64,000 nucleotides of DNA from an uncultured Porphyromonadaceae bacterium (GCA_900542765.1 UQOX01000001.1:1-64000), one strand, 5' to 3'. Shown: positions 26,369 to 35,220, counted from the stretch's first letter. Made by a program: numbers and translations. Notes: a model not told the origin generated them from the sequence alone.

Positions 26369-27652
26369 ATGAACGATAAACCCCTTTTCAACCCCGAAAC
26401 CCTCTGCGTACAGGGGGGGTGGAACCCCAAGAACGGGGAACCCCGCGTACTGCCCATTTACCAAAGTACGACATTCCGCTACTCGACCAGCGAACAGATG
26501 GCCCGCCTCTTCGACCTCGAAGAGAACGGCTACTTCTATACCCGGCTGCAAAACCCCACCAATGATGCCGTAGCCAAGAAAATCGCCGCCCTCGAAGGGG
26601 GCGTGGGCGCCATTCTCACCTCATCGGGACAGGCGGCCAACTTCTTCGCCATCTTCAACATCTGCGAGGCCGGCGACCACTTTGTCTGCTCCTCGACCAT
26701 CTACGGCGGCACGTTCAACCTATACGGCGTCACCTTGAAGAAACTCGGCATCGACGTCACCTTCATCGAGCCCGACGACGACGAAGCCACCATCGAAGCG
26801 GCTTTCCGCCCCAACACCAAGGCGCTCTTCGGCGAGACCCTCTCCAACCCCGGCATGCAGGTGCTCGACATCGAGAAATTTGCCCGCATCGCCCATCGCC
26901 ACGGCGTGCCCCTCATCGTCGACAACACCTTTGCCACCCCCATCAACTGCCGTCCCTTTGAATGGGGCGCCGACATCGTGACCCACTCCACCACCAAATA
27001 CATGGACGGCCACGCCACCTGCGTGGGCGGCGCCATCGTCGACAGCGGCAATTTCGACTGGGAAGCACACGCCGACAAGTTCCCCGGCCTCACCCGCCCC
27101 GACGAGTCGTACCACGGGCTGACCTATACCAAAGCCTTCGGCAAGATGGCCTACATCACCAAAGCCACCGCCCAACTCATGCGCGACCTCGGCTCGACCC
27201 AGTCGCCCCAAAACGCCTTCCTGCTCAACCTCGGACTCGAAACCCTGCACCTGCGCATGGCCCGTCACTGCGAAAACGCCCAGAAAGTGGCCGAGTTCCT
27301 GCGAGACTGTCCGCAAGTGGCATGGATACACTACCCGGGACTGCCCGGAGACAAATACCACGCCCTCGCACAAAAATACATGCCCCACGGCACCTGCGGC
27401 GTCATTGCCTTCGGCTTGAAAGGCTCGCGCCAGGAGGCCATCGAATTCATGGACCGTCTGAAACTCGCCGCCATCGTCACCCATGTGGCCGACGCCCGCA
27501 CCTGCGTGCTGCACCCCGCCAGCCACACCCATCGCCAGCTGAGCGACGAACAACTCATCGAGGCCGGCGTTGCCCCCGACCTGATACGCCTCTCGGTAGG
27601 CATCGAGAATGCCGACGACATCATCGCCGACCTGCACCAAGCCATCAACTGA
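26369..27652 (+). CDS. metY: O-acetylhomoserine aminocarboxypropyltransferase (O-acetylhomoserine sulfhydrylase)
   Basis: A 427-residue PLP enzyme of the Cys/Met metabolism family that makes homocysteine from O-acetylhomoserine and sulfide. It opens with FNPETLCVQGGWNPKNGEPR. The PLP lysine is in THSTTKYMDGHAT, near residue 210, and the cofactor-contacting stretches LTSSGQAANFFA and FGETLSNPGMQVLDIE are present. It follows metK by 18 bases and ends just before a strong terminator. The length and the absence of cystathionine-type features favour MetY over MetB/MetC, but activity on O-acetylserine is also known in the family. Confidence 0.92.
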   Translation: MNDKPLFNPETLCVQGGWNPKNGEPRVLPIYQSTTFRYSTSEQMARLFDLEENGYFYTRLQNPTNDAVAKKIAALEGGVGAILTSSGQAANFFAIFNICEAGDHFVCSSTIYGGTFNLYGVTLKKLGIDVTFIEPDDDEATIEAAFRPNTKALFGETLSNPGMQVLDIEKFARIAHRHGVPLIVDNTFATPINCRPFEWGADIVTHSTTKYMDGHATCVGGAIVDSGNFDWEAHADKFPGLTRPDESYHGLTYTKAFGKMAYITKATAQLMRDLGSTQSPQNAFLLNLGLETLHLRMARHCENAQKVAEFLRDCPQVAWIHYPGLPGDKYHALAQKYMPHGTCGVIAFGLKGSRQEAIEFMDRLKLAAIVTHVADARTCVLHPASHTHRQLSDEQLIEAGVAPDLIRLSVGIENADDIIADLHQAIN

Positions 27653-27676
27653 TATAATTTCTACATCAAGAATCGC

Positions 27677-27717
27677 AGCGTGAAGGGAAAAAGTTTATTT
27701 CCCTTTCACGCTTTTTT
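27677..27717 (+). terminator. Rho-independent terminator after metY
   Basis: AGCGTGAAGGGAAA (27677-27690) pairs with TTTCCCTTTCACGCT (27698-27712, one bulge). A T run follows immediately. Confidence 0.9.
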
Positions 27718-27762
27718 AATAAATTTTAACAACAAAGTTTTTACCATTGTTTGATATAAATA

Positions 27763-27770
27763 TATCTTTG
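27763..27770 (+). promoter_or_regulatory. -7 promoter box (TATCTTTG) of the small lipoprotein gene
   Basis: This is an exact TAnnTTTG match in an AT-rich region, 35 bases before the start codon at 27806. Confidence 0.55.
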
Positions 27771-27805
27771 CGAAAGAAAAAAATTCTAATTTAAAAATCA
27801 AAAAA

Positions 27806-28174
27806 ATGAAAAAGATGAAAAAGATGATTTCAGTAAAACATTTTCAGTTATTGGTCTTTCTACTCTCTACAATGTTAATAATGCCAAGTTGTAGTAAAGA
27901 AGACGATATTATAGGCACATGGTATGGCTATTTTCCTTATGATGGTCCTGTTACTTTTACATTCAATACAGACGGATCTTTCACTGAAGTATATGATAAT
28001 AGATATACCTATTTTGGAAATTATACCTACAATGAAGAATCTTCCTATTTAATGCTGACATTCATAGAAGATGGAGATTACGACACAGAAATTTACAAAG
28101 CCACATTCTCTGATAAAACATTAATTCTCTGCGAATTAGACGGAACACCATTCATATCCCTCACAAAAAAATAG
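27806..28174 (+). CDS. Small lipocalin-like lipoprotein, unknown function
   Basis: A 122-residue lipoprotein: positively charged start, hydrophobic QLLVFLLSTMLIM and lipobox PSC, then SKEDD. The mature part begins IIGTWYGYFPYDGPVTFTF, the opening of Bacteroidetes lipocalin-like domains, and alternates short beta strands (FTFNTDGSFTEVYDN, YLMLTFIEDGDY, KTLILCELDG). Ligand and role are unknown. The gene is much richer in AT than its surroundings and has its own promoter and terminator, so it may have been acquired. The first ATG was used; ATGs five and seven codons later are alternatives. Confidence 0.75.
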   Translation: MKKMKKMISVKHFQLLVFLLSTMLIMPSCSKEDDIIGTWYGYFPYDGPVTFTFNTDGSFTEVYDNRYTYFGNYTYNEESSYLMLTFIEDGDYDTEIYKATFSDKTLILCELDGTPFISLTKK

Positions 28175-28239
28175 AGTTTATCAAAAAAAATCATTATAGC
28201 TTGTTGATCACATTTTTAAAAACAAGCAAATCTTGCCAT

Positions 28240-28269
28240 AAAAAAGGAAGTCTGTCACTTCCTTTTTTT
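28240..28269 (+). terminator. Rho-independent terminator after the small lipoprotein gene
   Basis: AGGAAGT (28245-28251) pairs with ACTTCCT (28257-28263) around a 5-base loop, extended by flanking A and T runs. Seven T residues close it. Confidence 0.8.
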
Positions 28270-28391
28270 ATTAATGAACTTATTCTCTAAAACGAACAAT
28301 CCGTCCTAAAATAAACCCATGAAAGACAATAGAGAATATAAATAAATGAACTAAACATAAGTGCTCTATAAATTTTTTATAAACGGAGTTT

Positions 28392-28427
28392 AATAAAACT
28401 TTTTATTTATATAAAGAGAGTTTTATT
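28392..28427. repeat. AT-rich inverted repeat
   Basis: AATAAAACT (28392-28400) and AGTTTTATT (28419-28427) are perfect inverted arms separated by 18 bases. They lie just upstream of the tRNA-like relic. The role is unknown. Confidence 0.5.
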
Positions 28428-28443
28428 TAAGGAATCTTTCTCC

Positions 28444-28487
28444 TGGGGATTAGCTCGCTGGTCAGCCTTCTGATCTTTTATATCAAC
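28444..28487 (+). pseudogene. tRNA-like 5' half relic (possibly tRNA-Lys UUU)
   Basis: GGGGATTAGCTC is followed by a CTGGTCAG D-loop-like stretch and then by an anticodon-arm-like hairpin: TGAT (28471-28474), the 7-base loop CTTTTAT, and ATCA (28482-28485). TTT occupies the anticodon positions. The D stem is damaged and no T arm or acceptor 3' strand follows, so this would be a truncated, non-functional copy. Chance similarity cannot be ruled out. Confidence 0.35.
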
Positions 28488-28566
28488 TCTTAAAACAAAA
28501 TATATGTAAGAAGGTATGCAAAAGTAGAAAAAGCGACGAGATGGAGATTGTTTGCGATATTTTCAG

Positions 28567-28574
28567 TACATTTG
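28567..28574 (+). promoter_or_regulatory. -7 promoter box (TACATTTG) of the thioredoxin-like lipoprotein gene
   Basis: This is an exact TAnnTTTG match 49 bases before the start codon at 28624. A TTG at 28548-28550 is a weak -33 candidate. Confidence 0.45.
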
Positions 28575-28623
28575 TCGAAATGGGGTCGCAACGGCCACAT
28601 TTGATTTTCAAACAGGACACACG

Positions 28624-29778
28624 ATGAAACTTTCTGCTTACAGCATATTCGCATTCGTCATTCTATGCCTCACGGCCTGCGGGGGAGGAAACGACAAAGA
28701 GCAATTCACGATTACGGCCGAACTCGACGTGCCCGACCAGAGCTATCTCTACTTCTGGCAGGAGGAACACAAGAAAGGCATCTCGGTCGACTCGGTGATC
28801 ACCGAAGAGGGAAAAGCCGTGTTCAAGGGAACCTGCGACCAGTTGGCCCACATCGAGGTATTTACCGAGGCCGGCGAACGGGTTGTCTCGTTCTATGCCG
28901 CCAAGGGGAACAAAATAAAACTCAAAGGCAGCATCGCCGCTCCCTACGAAATCGCATTCTCGGGAACGCCCGAAATAGAGGAGGTCGGGAGGTTCCGCAA
29001 CGAAAACAGCCGTCTCCTGCAACAACTGCACGAAGGCGAAGCCTCTTTTTATGCCCACCTCGGCGACACCGCCCGGGAAAAACAACTCTCACTCTGCCTC
29101 GACACCCTCCACACACGGGTCATCGACTTTGCCCGTTCACACCCCGCCTCCTACGCCTCGACCGTGCTCATCTATGACTACCTGCTCGCGTCCGGAACCA
29201 CGGAAATCGCCGACTCGCTGTTGCGAAGCCTGGCTCCCGAAGCCAAGCCCGTGTCTCTGCTCGCCAAAGCCGAACTCTTCATTGCCGACACCCAGAAAAA
29301 TCCCGTCGGGAAGATGCTTCCCTACATGACCTTCCGCACCCCCGACGACAGTGTCATCAACACGGGAGGCTTCCGCCGCCGCACCACGCTCCTGACCGTA
29401 TGGGCCTCGCACGACTCGTTGTCGCGCCGGCAAATGCAGGTCGTGCGTAAACTGCGGGAGAAACATTCCCGCTACTACCTCAACATCGTAAGCGTCGCCC
29501 TCGACAGCGACGAAAGTGCCTGGCGCGAAGTGCTGCGCAGCGACACGCTCACCGGCTGGCCCCAATGTATCCTCAAAGAGGGGTGGAACGCCACCCAGGT
29601 CGAGAACCTCGGCATACAGATGCTGCCGGCGACTTTTGTCATCAACGGCAACGGCCGCATCGTAGCCAAGAACCTCTATGACGACGCCCTCATCGAGGCG
29701 GTCGACAAAAGTGTCGAAGAGGTGGGCGAAGACAAAATGCTCGACCAAATGGCTCCGTCGCGGAAACGACGGAGATAA
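28624..29778 (+). CDS. Thioredoxin-fold lipoprotein with DUF4369-like N-terminus, lacking the CxxC site
   Basis: From the ATG at 28624 the protein has 384 residues, with a lipoprotein signal (IFAFVILCLTAC). An N-terminal DUF4369-like beta domain follows (FTITAELDVPDQSYLYFW), then helices and a C-terminal TlpA/thioredoxin-like domain (RRTTLLTVWASHDSLSRRQMQ to MLPATFVINGNGRIVAKNLY). In active family members the first motif reads WAxWCxxC. Here it is WASHDS, so both redox cysteines are missing while the cis-proline (LPATF) remains. It is probably not a disulfide reductase and may be a binding or structural protein. Upstream in-frame starts would remove the signal peptide from the N-terminus. Confidence 0.85.
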   Translation: MKLSAYSIFAFVILCLTACGGGNDKEQFTITAELDVPDQSYLYFWQEEHKKGISVDSVITEEGKAVFKGTCDQLAHIEVFTEAGERVVSFYAAKGNKIKLKGSIAAPYEIAFSGTPEIEEVGRFRNENSRLLQQLHEGEASFYAHLGDTAREKQLSLCLDTLHTRVIDFARSHPASYASTVLIYDYLLASGTTEIADSLLRSLAPEAKPVSLLAKAELFIADTQKNPVGKMLPYMTFRTPDDSVINTGGFRRRTTLLTVWASHDSLSRRQMQVVRKLREKHSRYYLNIVSVALDSDESAWREVLRSDTLTGWPQCILKEGWNATQVENLGIQMLPATFVINGNGRIVAKNLYDDALIEAVDKSVEEVGEDKMLDQMAPSRKRRR

Positions 29779-29951
29779 CCGCCACGCGACAGCCAACCGG
29801 CCGCAACGCCCCCCGGCGGCCGACTGCGATTTTCCCCACCGGAGCACGTTTCGGGGAAAGGCTCCCAAAAATCGCACAGGAGCAGCCATCACCCGGGCAA
29901 GACCGGAAAAAAGAGAAACAAACATTCAATAACCGTCAACAAAAAAACGAG

Positions 29952-31490
29952 ATGTTGGTCAAAGTATTCGGAGCAGCCATGCAGGGCATCGACGCCCTCA
30001 CCGTCACCATCGAGGTAAACTGTTCGCAAGGCATTCACTTCTACATGGTGGGGCTGGCCGACACGGCCGTGAAAGAGAGCCACGAACGCATACGCTCGGC
30101 CCTGCAACACAACGGCTACAAATTCCCGCACCGGCAACTCATCATCAATCTCGCCCCGGCCGACCTGCGCAAAGAGGGGTCGGCCTATGACCTGCCACTG
30201 GCCATCGGCATACTGGCCGCCGCCGAAGAGATTTCGGCCGATAAACTCGGCCGCTACATGATTATGGGCGAACTCTCGCTCGACGGCTCGATACTCCCCA
30301 TACGCGGTGCCCTTCCCATTGCCATACTGGCGAGGGCACAAGGGTTCGAGGGGCTCATCGTGCCCCGCGCCAATGTGAGGGAGGCCGCCGTCGTCGACCG
30401 GCTCCACGTCTATGGGGTCGATAACATCAAAGAGGTGGTCGACTTCTTCAACGGCGACCGGGAACTGACCCCCACCGTCATCGACACCCGTGCCGAATTT
30501 TTCGCCGCCCAAAACAACTTCGACCTCGACTTTGCCGACGTGAAAGGGCAGGAAAACGTAAAACGCGCCTTCGAAGTGGCTGCCGCCGGCGGTCACAACC
30601 TCATCATGATAGGCCCGCCGGGTGCCGGAAAATCGATGATGGCCAAACGCATCGCCTCGATACTGCCGCCGCTCACCCTGCACGAAGCTCTCGAAACCAC
30701 CAAGATACACTCCGTCGCCGGCAAGATGGAGCGCAACAGCTCGCTCCTTACCCAACGACCCTTCCGCGCCCCGCACCATACCATATCGAGCGTGGCCCTC
30801 GTGGGCGGAGGCACATTCCCGCAACCGGGCGAAATATCTCTGGCCCACAACGGCGTGCTCTTCCTCGACGAGCTGCCCGAGTTCTCGCGCCAGGTACTCG
30901 AAGTGATGCGCCAGCCGCTCGAAGACCGCAAAATCACCATCGCCCGCGCCAAGTACACCATCGAATACCCGGCCAGCGTGATGCTCGTGGCCTCGATGAA
31001 CCCCTGCCCCTGCGGCTACTACAACCACCCCGAAAAGAAATGCATCTGCCCGCCGGGTGCGGTGCAACGCTACCTCAACCGCATCTCGGGCCCGCTGCTC
31101 GACCGCATCGACATACAGGTGGAGATTGTTCCCGTCCCGTTTGAGAAACTCTCCGACAGCCGGCAGGGCGAACCCAGCGCCGCCATTCGCCAACGGGTAA
31201 TCCGCGCCCGAGAGATACAGAGCGAACGCTTCAAGGAGATTCCCGGCATCTACTGCAACGCCCAGATGAACAGCCGCCTGCTCAACACCTTTGCCCGCCC
31301 CGACGAGGCCGGCCTCGCCCTGTTGCGAACGGCCATGACCCGCCTCAGCCTCTCGGCCCGCGCCTACGACCGCATACTCAAAGTCGCCCGCACCATCGCC
31401 GACCTGGCGGGTTGTGAACACATTCTCGCCGAACACATTGCCGAGGCCATCAACTATCGCAACCTCGACCGTGAAAACTGGGCGGGATAA
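29952..31490 (+). CDS. comM: YifB/ComM-type magnesium chelatase-like AAA ATPase
   Basis: A 512-residue protein with an N-terminal Lon-protease-like domain lacking the active site (about residues 1-170), an AAA+ Mg-chelatase domain (Walker A GPPGAGKSMMAKR near residue 220, Walker B GVLFLDELPEF) and a C-terminal Mg-chelatase-type lid (SLSARAYDRILKVARTIADL). A Cys cluster, NPCPCGYYNHPEKKCICPP, is typical of the family. ComM is a hexameric helicase that promotes branch migration during natural transformation. Whether this organism is naturally competent is unknown. The gene is preceded by 170 bases without an obvious promoter. Confidence 0.93.
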   Translation: MLVKVFGAAMQGIDALTVTIEVNCSQGIHFYMVGLADTAVKESHERIRSALQHNGYKFPHRQLIINLAPADLRKEGSAYDLPLAIGILAAAEEISADKLGRYMIMGELSLDGSILPIRGALPIAILARAQGFEGLIVPRANVREAAVVDRLHVYGVDNIKEVVDFFNGDRELTPTVIDTRAEFFAAQNNFDLDFADVKGQENVKRAFEVAAAGGHNLIMIGPPGAGKSMMAKRIASILPPLTLHEALETTKIHSVAGKMERNSSLLTQRPFRAPHHTISSVALVGGGTFPQPGEISLAHNGVLFLDELPEFSRQVLEVMRQPLEDRKITIARAKYTIEYPASVMLVASMNPCPCGYYNHPEKKCICPPGAVQRYLNRISGPLLDRIDIQVEIVPVPFEKLSDSRQGEPSAAIRQRVIRAREIQSERFKEIPGIYCNAQMNSRLLNTFARPDEAGLALLRTAMTRLSLSARAYDRILKVARTIADLAGCEHILAEHIAEAINYRNLDRENWAG

Positions 31491-31556
31491 TCTCGTCGAC
31501 CCCCAATCGACGCAACCGGACGGAATAACGTTTCGGAATATTTTCAGAGTTTAAAA

Positions 31557-31588
31557 TTTGTTATTTCGCGAGGAATTTCATACCTTTG
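31557..31588 (+). promoter_or_regulatory. Promoter of the DUF805 gene (TTTG, 20-base spacer, TACCTTTG)
   Basis: Both boxes match the Bacteroidetes consensus exactly: TTTG at 31557-31560 and TACCTTTG at 31581-31588. The leader would be about 75 bases, up to the start codon at 31672. Confidence 0.75.
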
Positions 31589-31671
31589 AAAAAGGTGCAT
31601 GGCAATTACACCCGACGGAGAAGCCGAAAATCCGGAAAAAGAGTAGGAAAACCATTTTAACCCGAAAAATT

Positions 31672-32064
31672 ATGTATTGGTATTTAAAATGTTGGAAACA
31701 ATACGTTGATTTCCAAGGGCGGGCACGCCGCAAAGAATATTGGATATTTACCTTGATCAATTTCATTATCTACCTGCTCCTCTATATCCTGGCATTCTCC
31801 ATGATGTTTGATTCCTCAGACATACTTTTTCTCTTGGCCTCCATTATCTTTTTCTTATATACCGTGGCCACAATTCTTCCCAGCATTGCCGTAACGGTGC
31901 GTCGGCTACACGACACGGGAAGAAGCGGGTGGTGGTATCTCCTCAACTTCATTCCTCTTGTCGGGTCGATATGCCTTCTCGTGCTGCTCTGTCTCGACAG
32001 CGAACCCGGAGAGAACCAATGGGGTGAAAATCCGAAAGGCATAGAGATAGGAAAGAGTGCATAA
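31672..32064 (+). CDS. DUF805 small membrane protein
   Basis: The start at 31672 gives MYWYLKCWKQYVDFQGRARR, the family's usual opening, in a 130-residue protein. An upstream in-frame start would add a basic tail lying across the transcription start. The protein has the DUF805 signatures GRARRKEYW and VTVRRLHDTGRSGWWYLL, with four hydrophobic segments. DUF805 proteins are widespread inner-membrane proteins without an assigned function. It has its own strong promoter and shares a bidirectional terminator with recG. Confidence 0.93.
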   Translation: MYWYLKCWKQYVDFQGRARRKEYWIFTLINFIIYLLLYILAFSMMFDSSDILFLLASIIFFLYTVATILPSIAVTVRRLHDTGRSGWWYLLNFIPLVGSICLLVLLCLDSEPGENQWGENPKGIEIGKSA

Positions 32065-32104
32065 CCCCCTAAAAATTTTTATACCCCCGAAGTTTCATAA
32101 AACG

Positions 32105-32151
32105 AAAAGCGGCGGTGCGACCCTGCAAAGAGAGGGCACACCGCCGTTTTT
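32105..32151. terminator. Bidirectional terminator between the DUF805 gene and recG
   Basis: CGGCGGTG (32110-32117) pairs with CACCGCCG (32139-32146), with an inner CCCT/AGGG pairing. An A run lies on one side and a T run on the other, so both converging transcripts can end here. Confidence 0.82.
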
Positions 32152-32167
32152 GTATCAACGGCTCATA

Positions 32168-34264
32168 TCAACTGATGAGACTGAAATCGATTTTGCGACG
32201 GAAGAGCTTTTCGAGCTGGCGGGAGAGCACGCCGTTCTCGGGCTTCGTCAGGTCGGGGTCGGCATCGAGCACCTCTCCGGCAATCTCGCGGGCGAGTTGC
32301 AAAATCTGTCCGTCCTTGGCGAGGTTGGCGATGCGCAGGTCAAAGGCAATGCCGCTCTGCTGCGTCCCCTCCATGTCGCCGGGACCGCGCAGCTGCAAGT
32401 CGGCCTCGGCAATTTCAAAGCCATCGTTGGTGCGGGTCATGATTTCGATGCGCTTGCGGGTGTCGTCGGAGAGCTTGTGCGACGTCACCAGCACGCAATA
32501 AGACTGGTCGGCGCCGCGTCCCACGCGCCCGCGCAACTGGTGTAGCTGGGAGAGGCCAAACCGCTCGGCATTCTCGATGACCATGACCGTGGCGTTGGGC
32601 ACATTCACCCCCACCTCTATCACCGTGGTGGCCACCATAATCTGCGCCTCGCCCGAGACAAACCGCTGCATCTCGGCCTCTTTCTCGGCCGGTTTCATCT
32701 TGCCATGCACCATGCAGACGGTATATTGCGGGAAAACTTCCTTCACCTGACGGAACCCCTCTTCGAGATTTTTCAGGTCGATTTTCTCACTCTCCTGTAT
32801 CAACGGGTAGACAATATAGACCTGCCGGCCCTGCTCGACCTGCCGGCCTATCGACTCATAGAGCTCGGCGCGCCGGTTGTCGTAGCGATGTATCGTCGTG
32901 ACGGGCTTGCGGCCGGGCGGCAACTCGTCGATGACCGAGACATCGAGGTCGCCGTAGACCGTCATGGCCAACGTGCGGGGAATGGGCGTCGCCGTCATCA
33001 CAAGGATATGGGGCGGACAGGAGTTTTTGCGCCACAGGCGGGAGCGCTGTTCGACGCCGAAGCGGTGCTGTTCGTCGATGACGACAAATCCCAGGTTATT
33101 GAAGACCACCGTATCTTCGAGCAAAGCATGGGTACCGACAAGGATCTTCACCTCGCCCGAAAGCAGCCCTCGATGTATCTCGTCGCGCTGTTTCTTGCGG
33201 GTCGAACCGGTAAGCAACTCGATGCGCACGCCGATGGGAGCGAGCAGCGCGCTCAACGTCTCATAATGTTGCGTGGCGAGAATCTCGGTAGGCGCCATCA
33301 TGCAGGCTTGGTAACCGTTGTCGACGGCCATGAGCATCGACATGAGGGCGACAAGGGTCTTGCCGCTGCCCACGTCGCCCTGCAAGAGGCGGTTCATCTG
33401 CCGGCCGCTGCCCACATCGGCGCGAATCTCTTTGAGCACCCGTTTCTGGGCACCGGTGAGGTCAAAGGGCAAACACTCCCGATAGAAGCGGTTGAAGTTC
33501 TCGCCGATGGTGGTAAAGGGGAATCCGCCCAACCGGCGCATACGCTGGCGGGTATAGCGCAGGATATTGAGTTGCAGATAGAAAAGTTCCTCGAATTTGA
33601 GGCGGAACTGGGCTTTTCTCAACTCGTCGGGCGAGGTGGGGAAATGTATGTTGTAAAGCGCATCGCTGAGATACACGACATGGGAGCGGGCAATGACCGC
33701 CGCCGGAAGGGTCTCGGGCAGGGAACGGGGTATGGCCTTCCACAGCGTGGCGATGATTTTCTGCACGGCCTTGGAGTTGAGGAAGTGCGACTTCATCTTT
33801 TCGGTGGTGGAGTAATAGGGTTGCAACCCCGAATTGCCGTCGATGCCGTCATCGACGGGGTCGATTTCGGGGTGGGCGATGTTGATGCGATTGCCAAAGA
33901 GGGTGGGTCGGCCGAAGAGCGTATATTCCACCCCGGGCTTATAACGGTCCTGCACATACTTGATTCCCTTGAACCACACCAGCTCTATCGTGCCGGTACC
34001 ATCGGCAAAGAGGGCGGTGAGCCGGCGTTTGTAACCCTCGCCCTGTGTCTCATAACCCACAATCTTTCCCCGCAGCTGGATATAGGGCATCGTACCGTTG
34101 ATTTCGCGTATGGTGTAGGTGCGTGAGCGGTCGATGTATTTATAGGGATAATAATGCAAAAGGTCTTCGTAGGAGTATATGCCCAACTCCTTGTTGAAAA
34201 GTTCCGCCCGCTTGGGACCCACCCCGGGAAGGAACTTGATGTCGCTCATCGAAAGCTCACTCAT
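32168..34264 (-). CDS. recG: ATP-dependent DNA helicase RecG
   Basis: A 698-residue branched-DNA helicase that rescues stalled forks and processes Holliday junctions. The N-terminal wedge/OB domain (LPGVGPKRAELF, then PYIQLRGKIVGYE) is followed by two helicase domains with Walker A GDVGSGKTLVALM, DEQHRFG, TATPIPRTLAM and QLRGRVGRGADQSYC. The start codon lies 8 bases inside the end of ispD, so the two are co-transcribed and probably translationally coupled. Confidence 0.97.
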   Translation of the reverse strand: MSELSMSDIKFLPGVGPKRAELFNKELGIYSYEDLLHYYPYKYIDRSRTYTIREINGTMPYIQLRGKIVGYETQGEGYKRRLTALFADGTGTIELVWFKGIKYVQDRYKPGVEYTLFGRPTLFGNRINIAHPEIDPVDDGIDGNSGLQPYYSTTEKMKSHFLNSKAVQKIIATLWKAIPRSLPETLPAAVIARSHVVYLSDALYNIHFPTSPDELRKAQFRLKFEELFYLQLNILRYTRQRMRRLGGFPFTTIGENFNRFYRECLPFDLTGAQKRVLKEIRADVGSGRQMNRLLQGDVGSGKTLVALMSMLMAVDNGYQACMMAPTEILATQHYETLSALLAPIGVRIELLTGSTRKKQRDEIHRGLLSGEVKILVGTHALLEDTVVFNNLGFVVIDEQHRFGVEQRSRLWRKNSCPPHILVMTATPIPRTLAMTVYGDLDVSVIDELPPGRKPVTTIHRYDNRRAELYESIGRQVEQGRQVYIVYPLIQESEKIDLKNLEEGFRQVKEVFPQYTVCMVHGKMKPAEKEAEMQRFVSGEAQIMVATTVIEVGVNVPNATVMVIENAERFGLSQLHQLRGRVGRGADQSYCVLVTSHKLSDDTRKRIEIMTRTNDGFEIAEADLQLRGPGDMEGTQQSGIAFDLRIANLAKDGQILQLAREIAGEVLDADPDLTKPENGVLSRQLEKLFRRKIDFSLIS

Positions 34265-34934
34265 CGGCCCGTAACAGAATTTCGGCCACGGCCAGGTCGC
34301 GCGGCGTGGTAATCTTTATGTTGTCGACTTCGCCCTCGACCAAGGTGACGGCATGACCGGCCGCCTCGACGACCGACGCGTCATCGGTAAACGTTTCGCG
34401 GTAAGGGGTGTCATAGGCACGAAGCAGGAGGGCTGAGCGGAAGACCTGGGGCGTCTGCACACTGCGGTACTCGCTGCGCGAGACCGCCACACTCCCCCCG
34501 CACGCGTCGACGTAACGCAACGAGTCGACCACCGGAATGGCCGGCACCGCGGCACCGTGACAATCGGCCGCAGCAAAAAGCGCTTCGATGAGACGTGCCG
34601 ACACAAACGGCCGCACCCCGTCGTGCACCCCGATGAGACGCACCTCCGGGGGTACCGCCCGCAAGCCATTGGCCACCGAGTGGAAACGGGTAGCCCCGCC
34701 CGAGACGACCCGGTGAGGGAGCGCAAAGTCATAACGGCGGCAGAGCGCGTCCCAGTAATCGCGATGAGCCTCGGGCAAAACAAGCACCAGCCCCATCGCG
34801 GCATCGCAACGATGAAACGCTTCGAGCGTATGCATGAGCACGGGACGGCCTCCCACGGGAAGGAATTGCTTGGGCAGGTCTTTTCCCATGCGCAACCCTT
34901 TGCCTCCGGCAACGACGACCATACACTTGTCCAT
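34257..34934 (-). CDS. ispD: 2-C-methyl-D-erythritol 4-phosphate cytidylyltransferase
   Basis: A non-mevalonate isoprenoid pathway enzyme that joins CTP to MEP. The ATG at 34934 gives 225 residues starting MDKCMVVVAGGKGLRMGKDL, which includes the CTP-binding glycine loop. A longer frame upstream adds a hydrophobic tail that no family member has. Other motifs are KQFLPVGGRPVLMHT, GVHDGVRPFVS and TDDASVVEAAG. It heads an ispD-recG pair. Spelling and length are normal for the family. Confidence 0.94.
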   Translation of the reverse strand: MDKCMVVVAGGKGLRMGKDLPKQFLPVGGRPVLMHTLEAFHRCDAAMGLVLVLPEAHRDYWDALCRRYDFALPHRVVSGGATRFHSVANGLRAVPPEVRLIGVHDGVRPFVSARLIEALFAAADCHGAAVPAIPVVDSLRYVDACGGSVAVSRSEYRSVQTPQVFRSALLLRAYDTPYRETFTDDASVVEAAGHAVTLVEGEVDNIKITTPRDLAVAEILLRADE

Positions 34935-34955
34935 AATCGAGTCTTTTACTTCTAA

Positions 34956-34963
34956 CAAAAGTA
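34956..34963 (-). promoter_or_regulatory. -7 promoter box (TACTTTTG) of ispD-recG
   Basis: The minus strand reads TACTTTTG, an exact TAnnTTTG match, 21 bases before the ispD start codon at 34934. Confidence 0.5.
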
Positions 34964-35115
34964 ATATAAAAATGGGAACAAGAAAAATATGTCTCTTGTA
35001 TTTTTGATATAAGCAGCTTGTTATAAATAAAATAAAAGGCCATTTATTCAAAAACGCAGCGTGCGTCATGGCATTTTTTTCGTTCAAAAAGAGGTATATT
35101 TCCAGGAGAAATCCT

Positions 35116-35123
35116 TATCTTTG
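35116..35123 (+). promoter_or_regulatory. -7 promoter box (TATCTTTG) of the M23 peptidase gene
   Basis: This is an exact TAnnTTTG match about 100 bases before the start codon at 35221. It lies divergent from the ispD promoter. Confidence 0.5.
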
Positions 35124-35220
35124 GAAAATTTGTACCTCGACGTCGGCACGACCCAACCCCTCCCGACCAGGAAAGAGGGGGAATCGTGTGGCTCAAACCT
35201 AAGAACCAGATGCAAAAAAG

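Larger units (their letters stand above)
28175..28623. other. 449-base AT-rich intergenic region
   Basis: It contains the terminator, inverted repeat, tRNA-like relic and promoter box listed separately. I see no coding frame in it. Confidence 0.6.

Noticed and set aside
28444..28487. Considered as a complete functional tRNA gene
   Set aside because: No T arm or 3' acceptor strand follows and the D stem is broken, so at most it is a relic.
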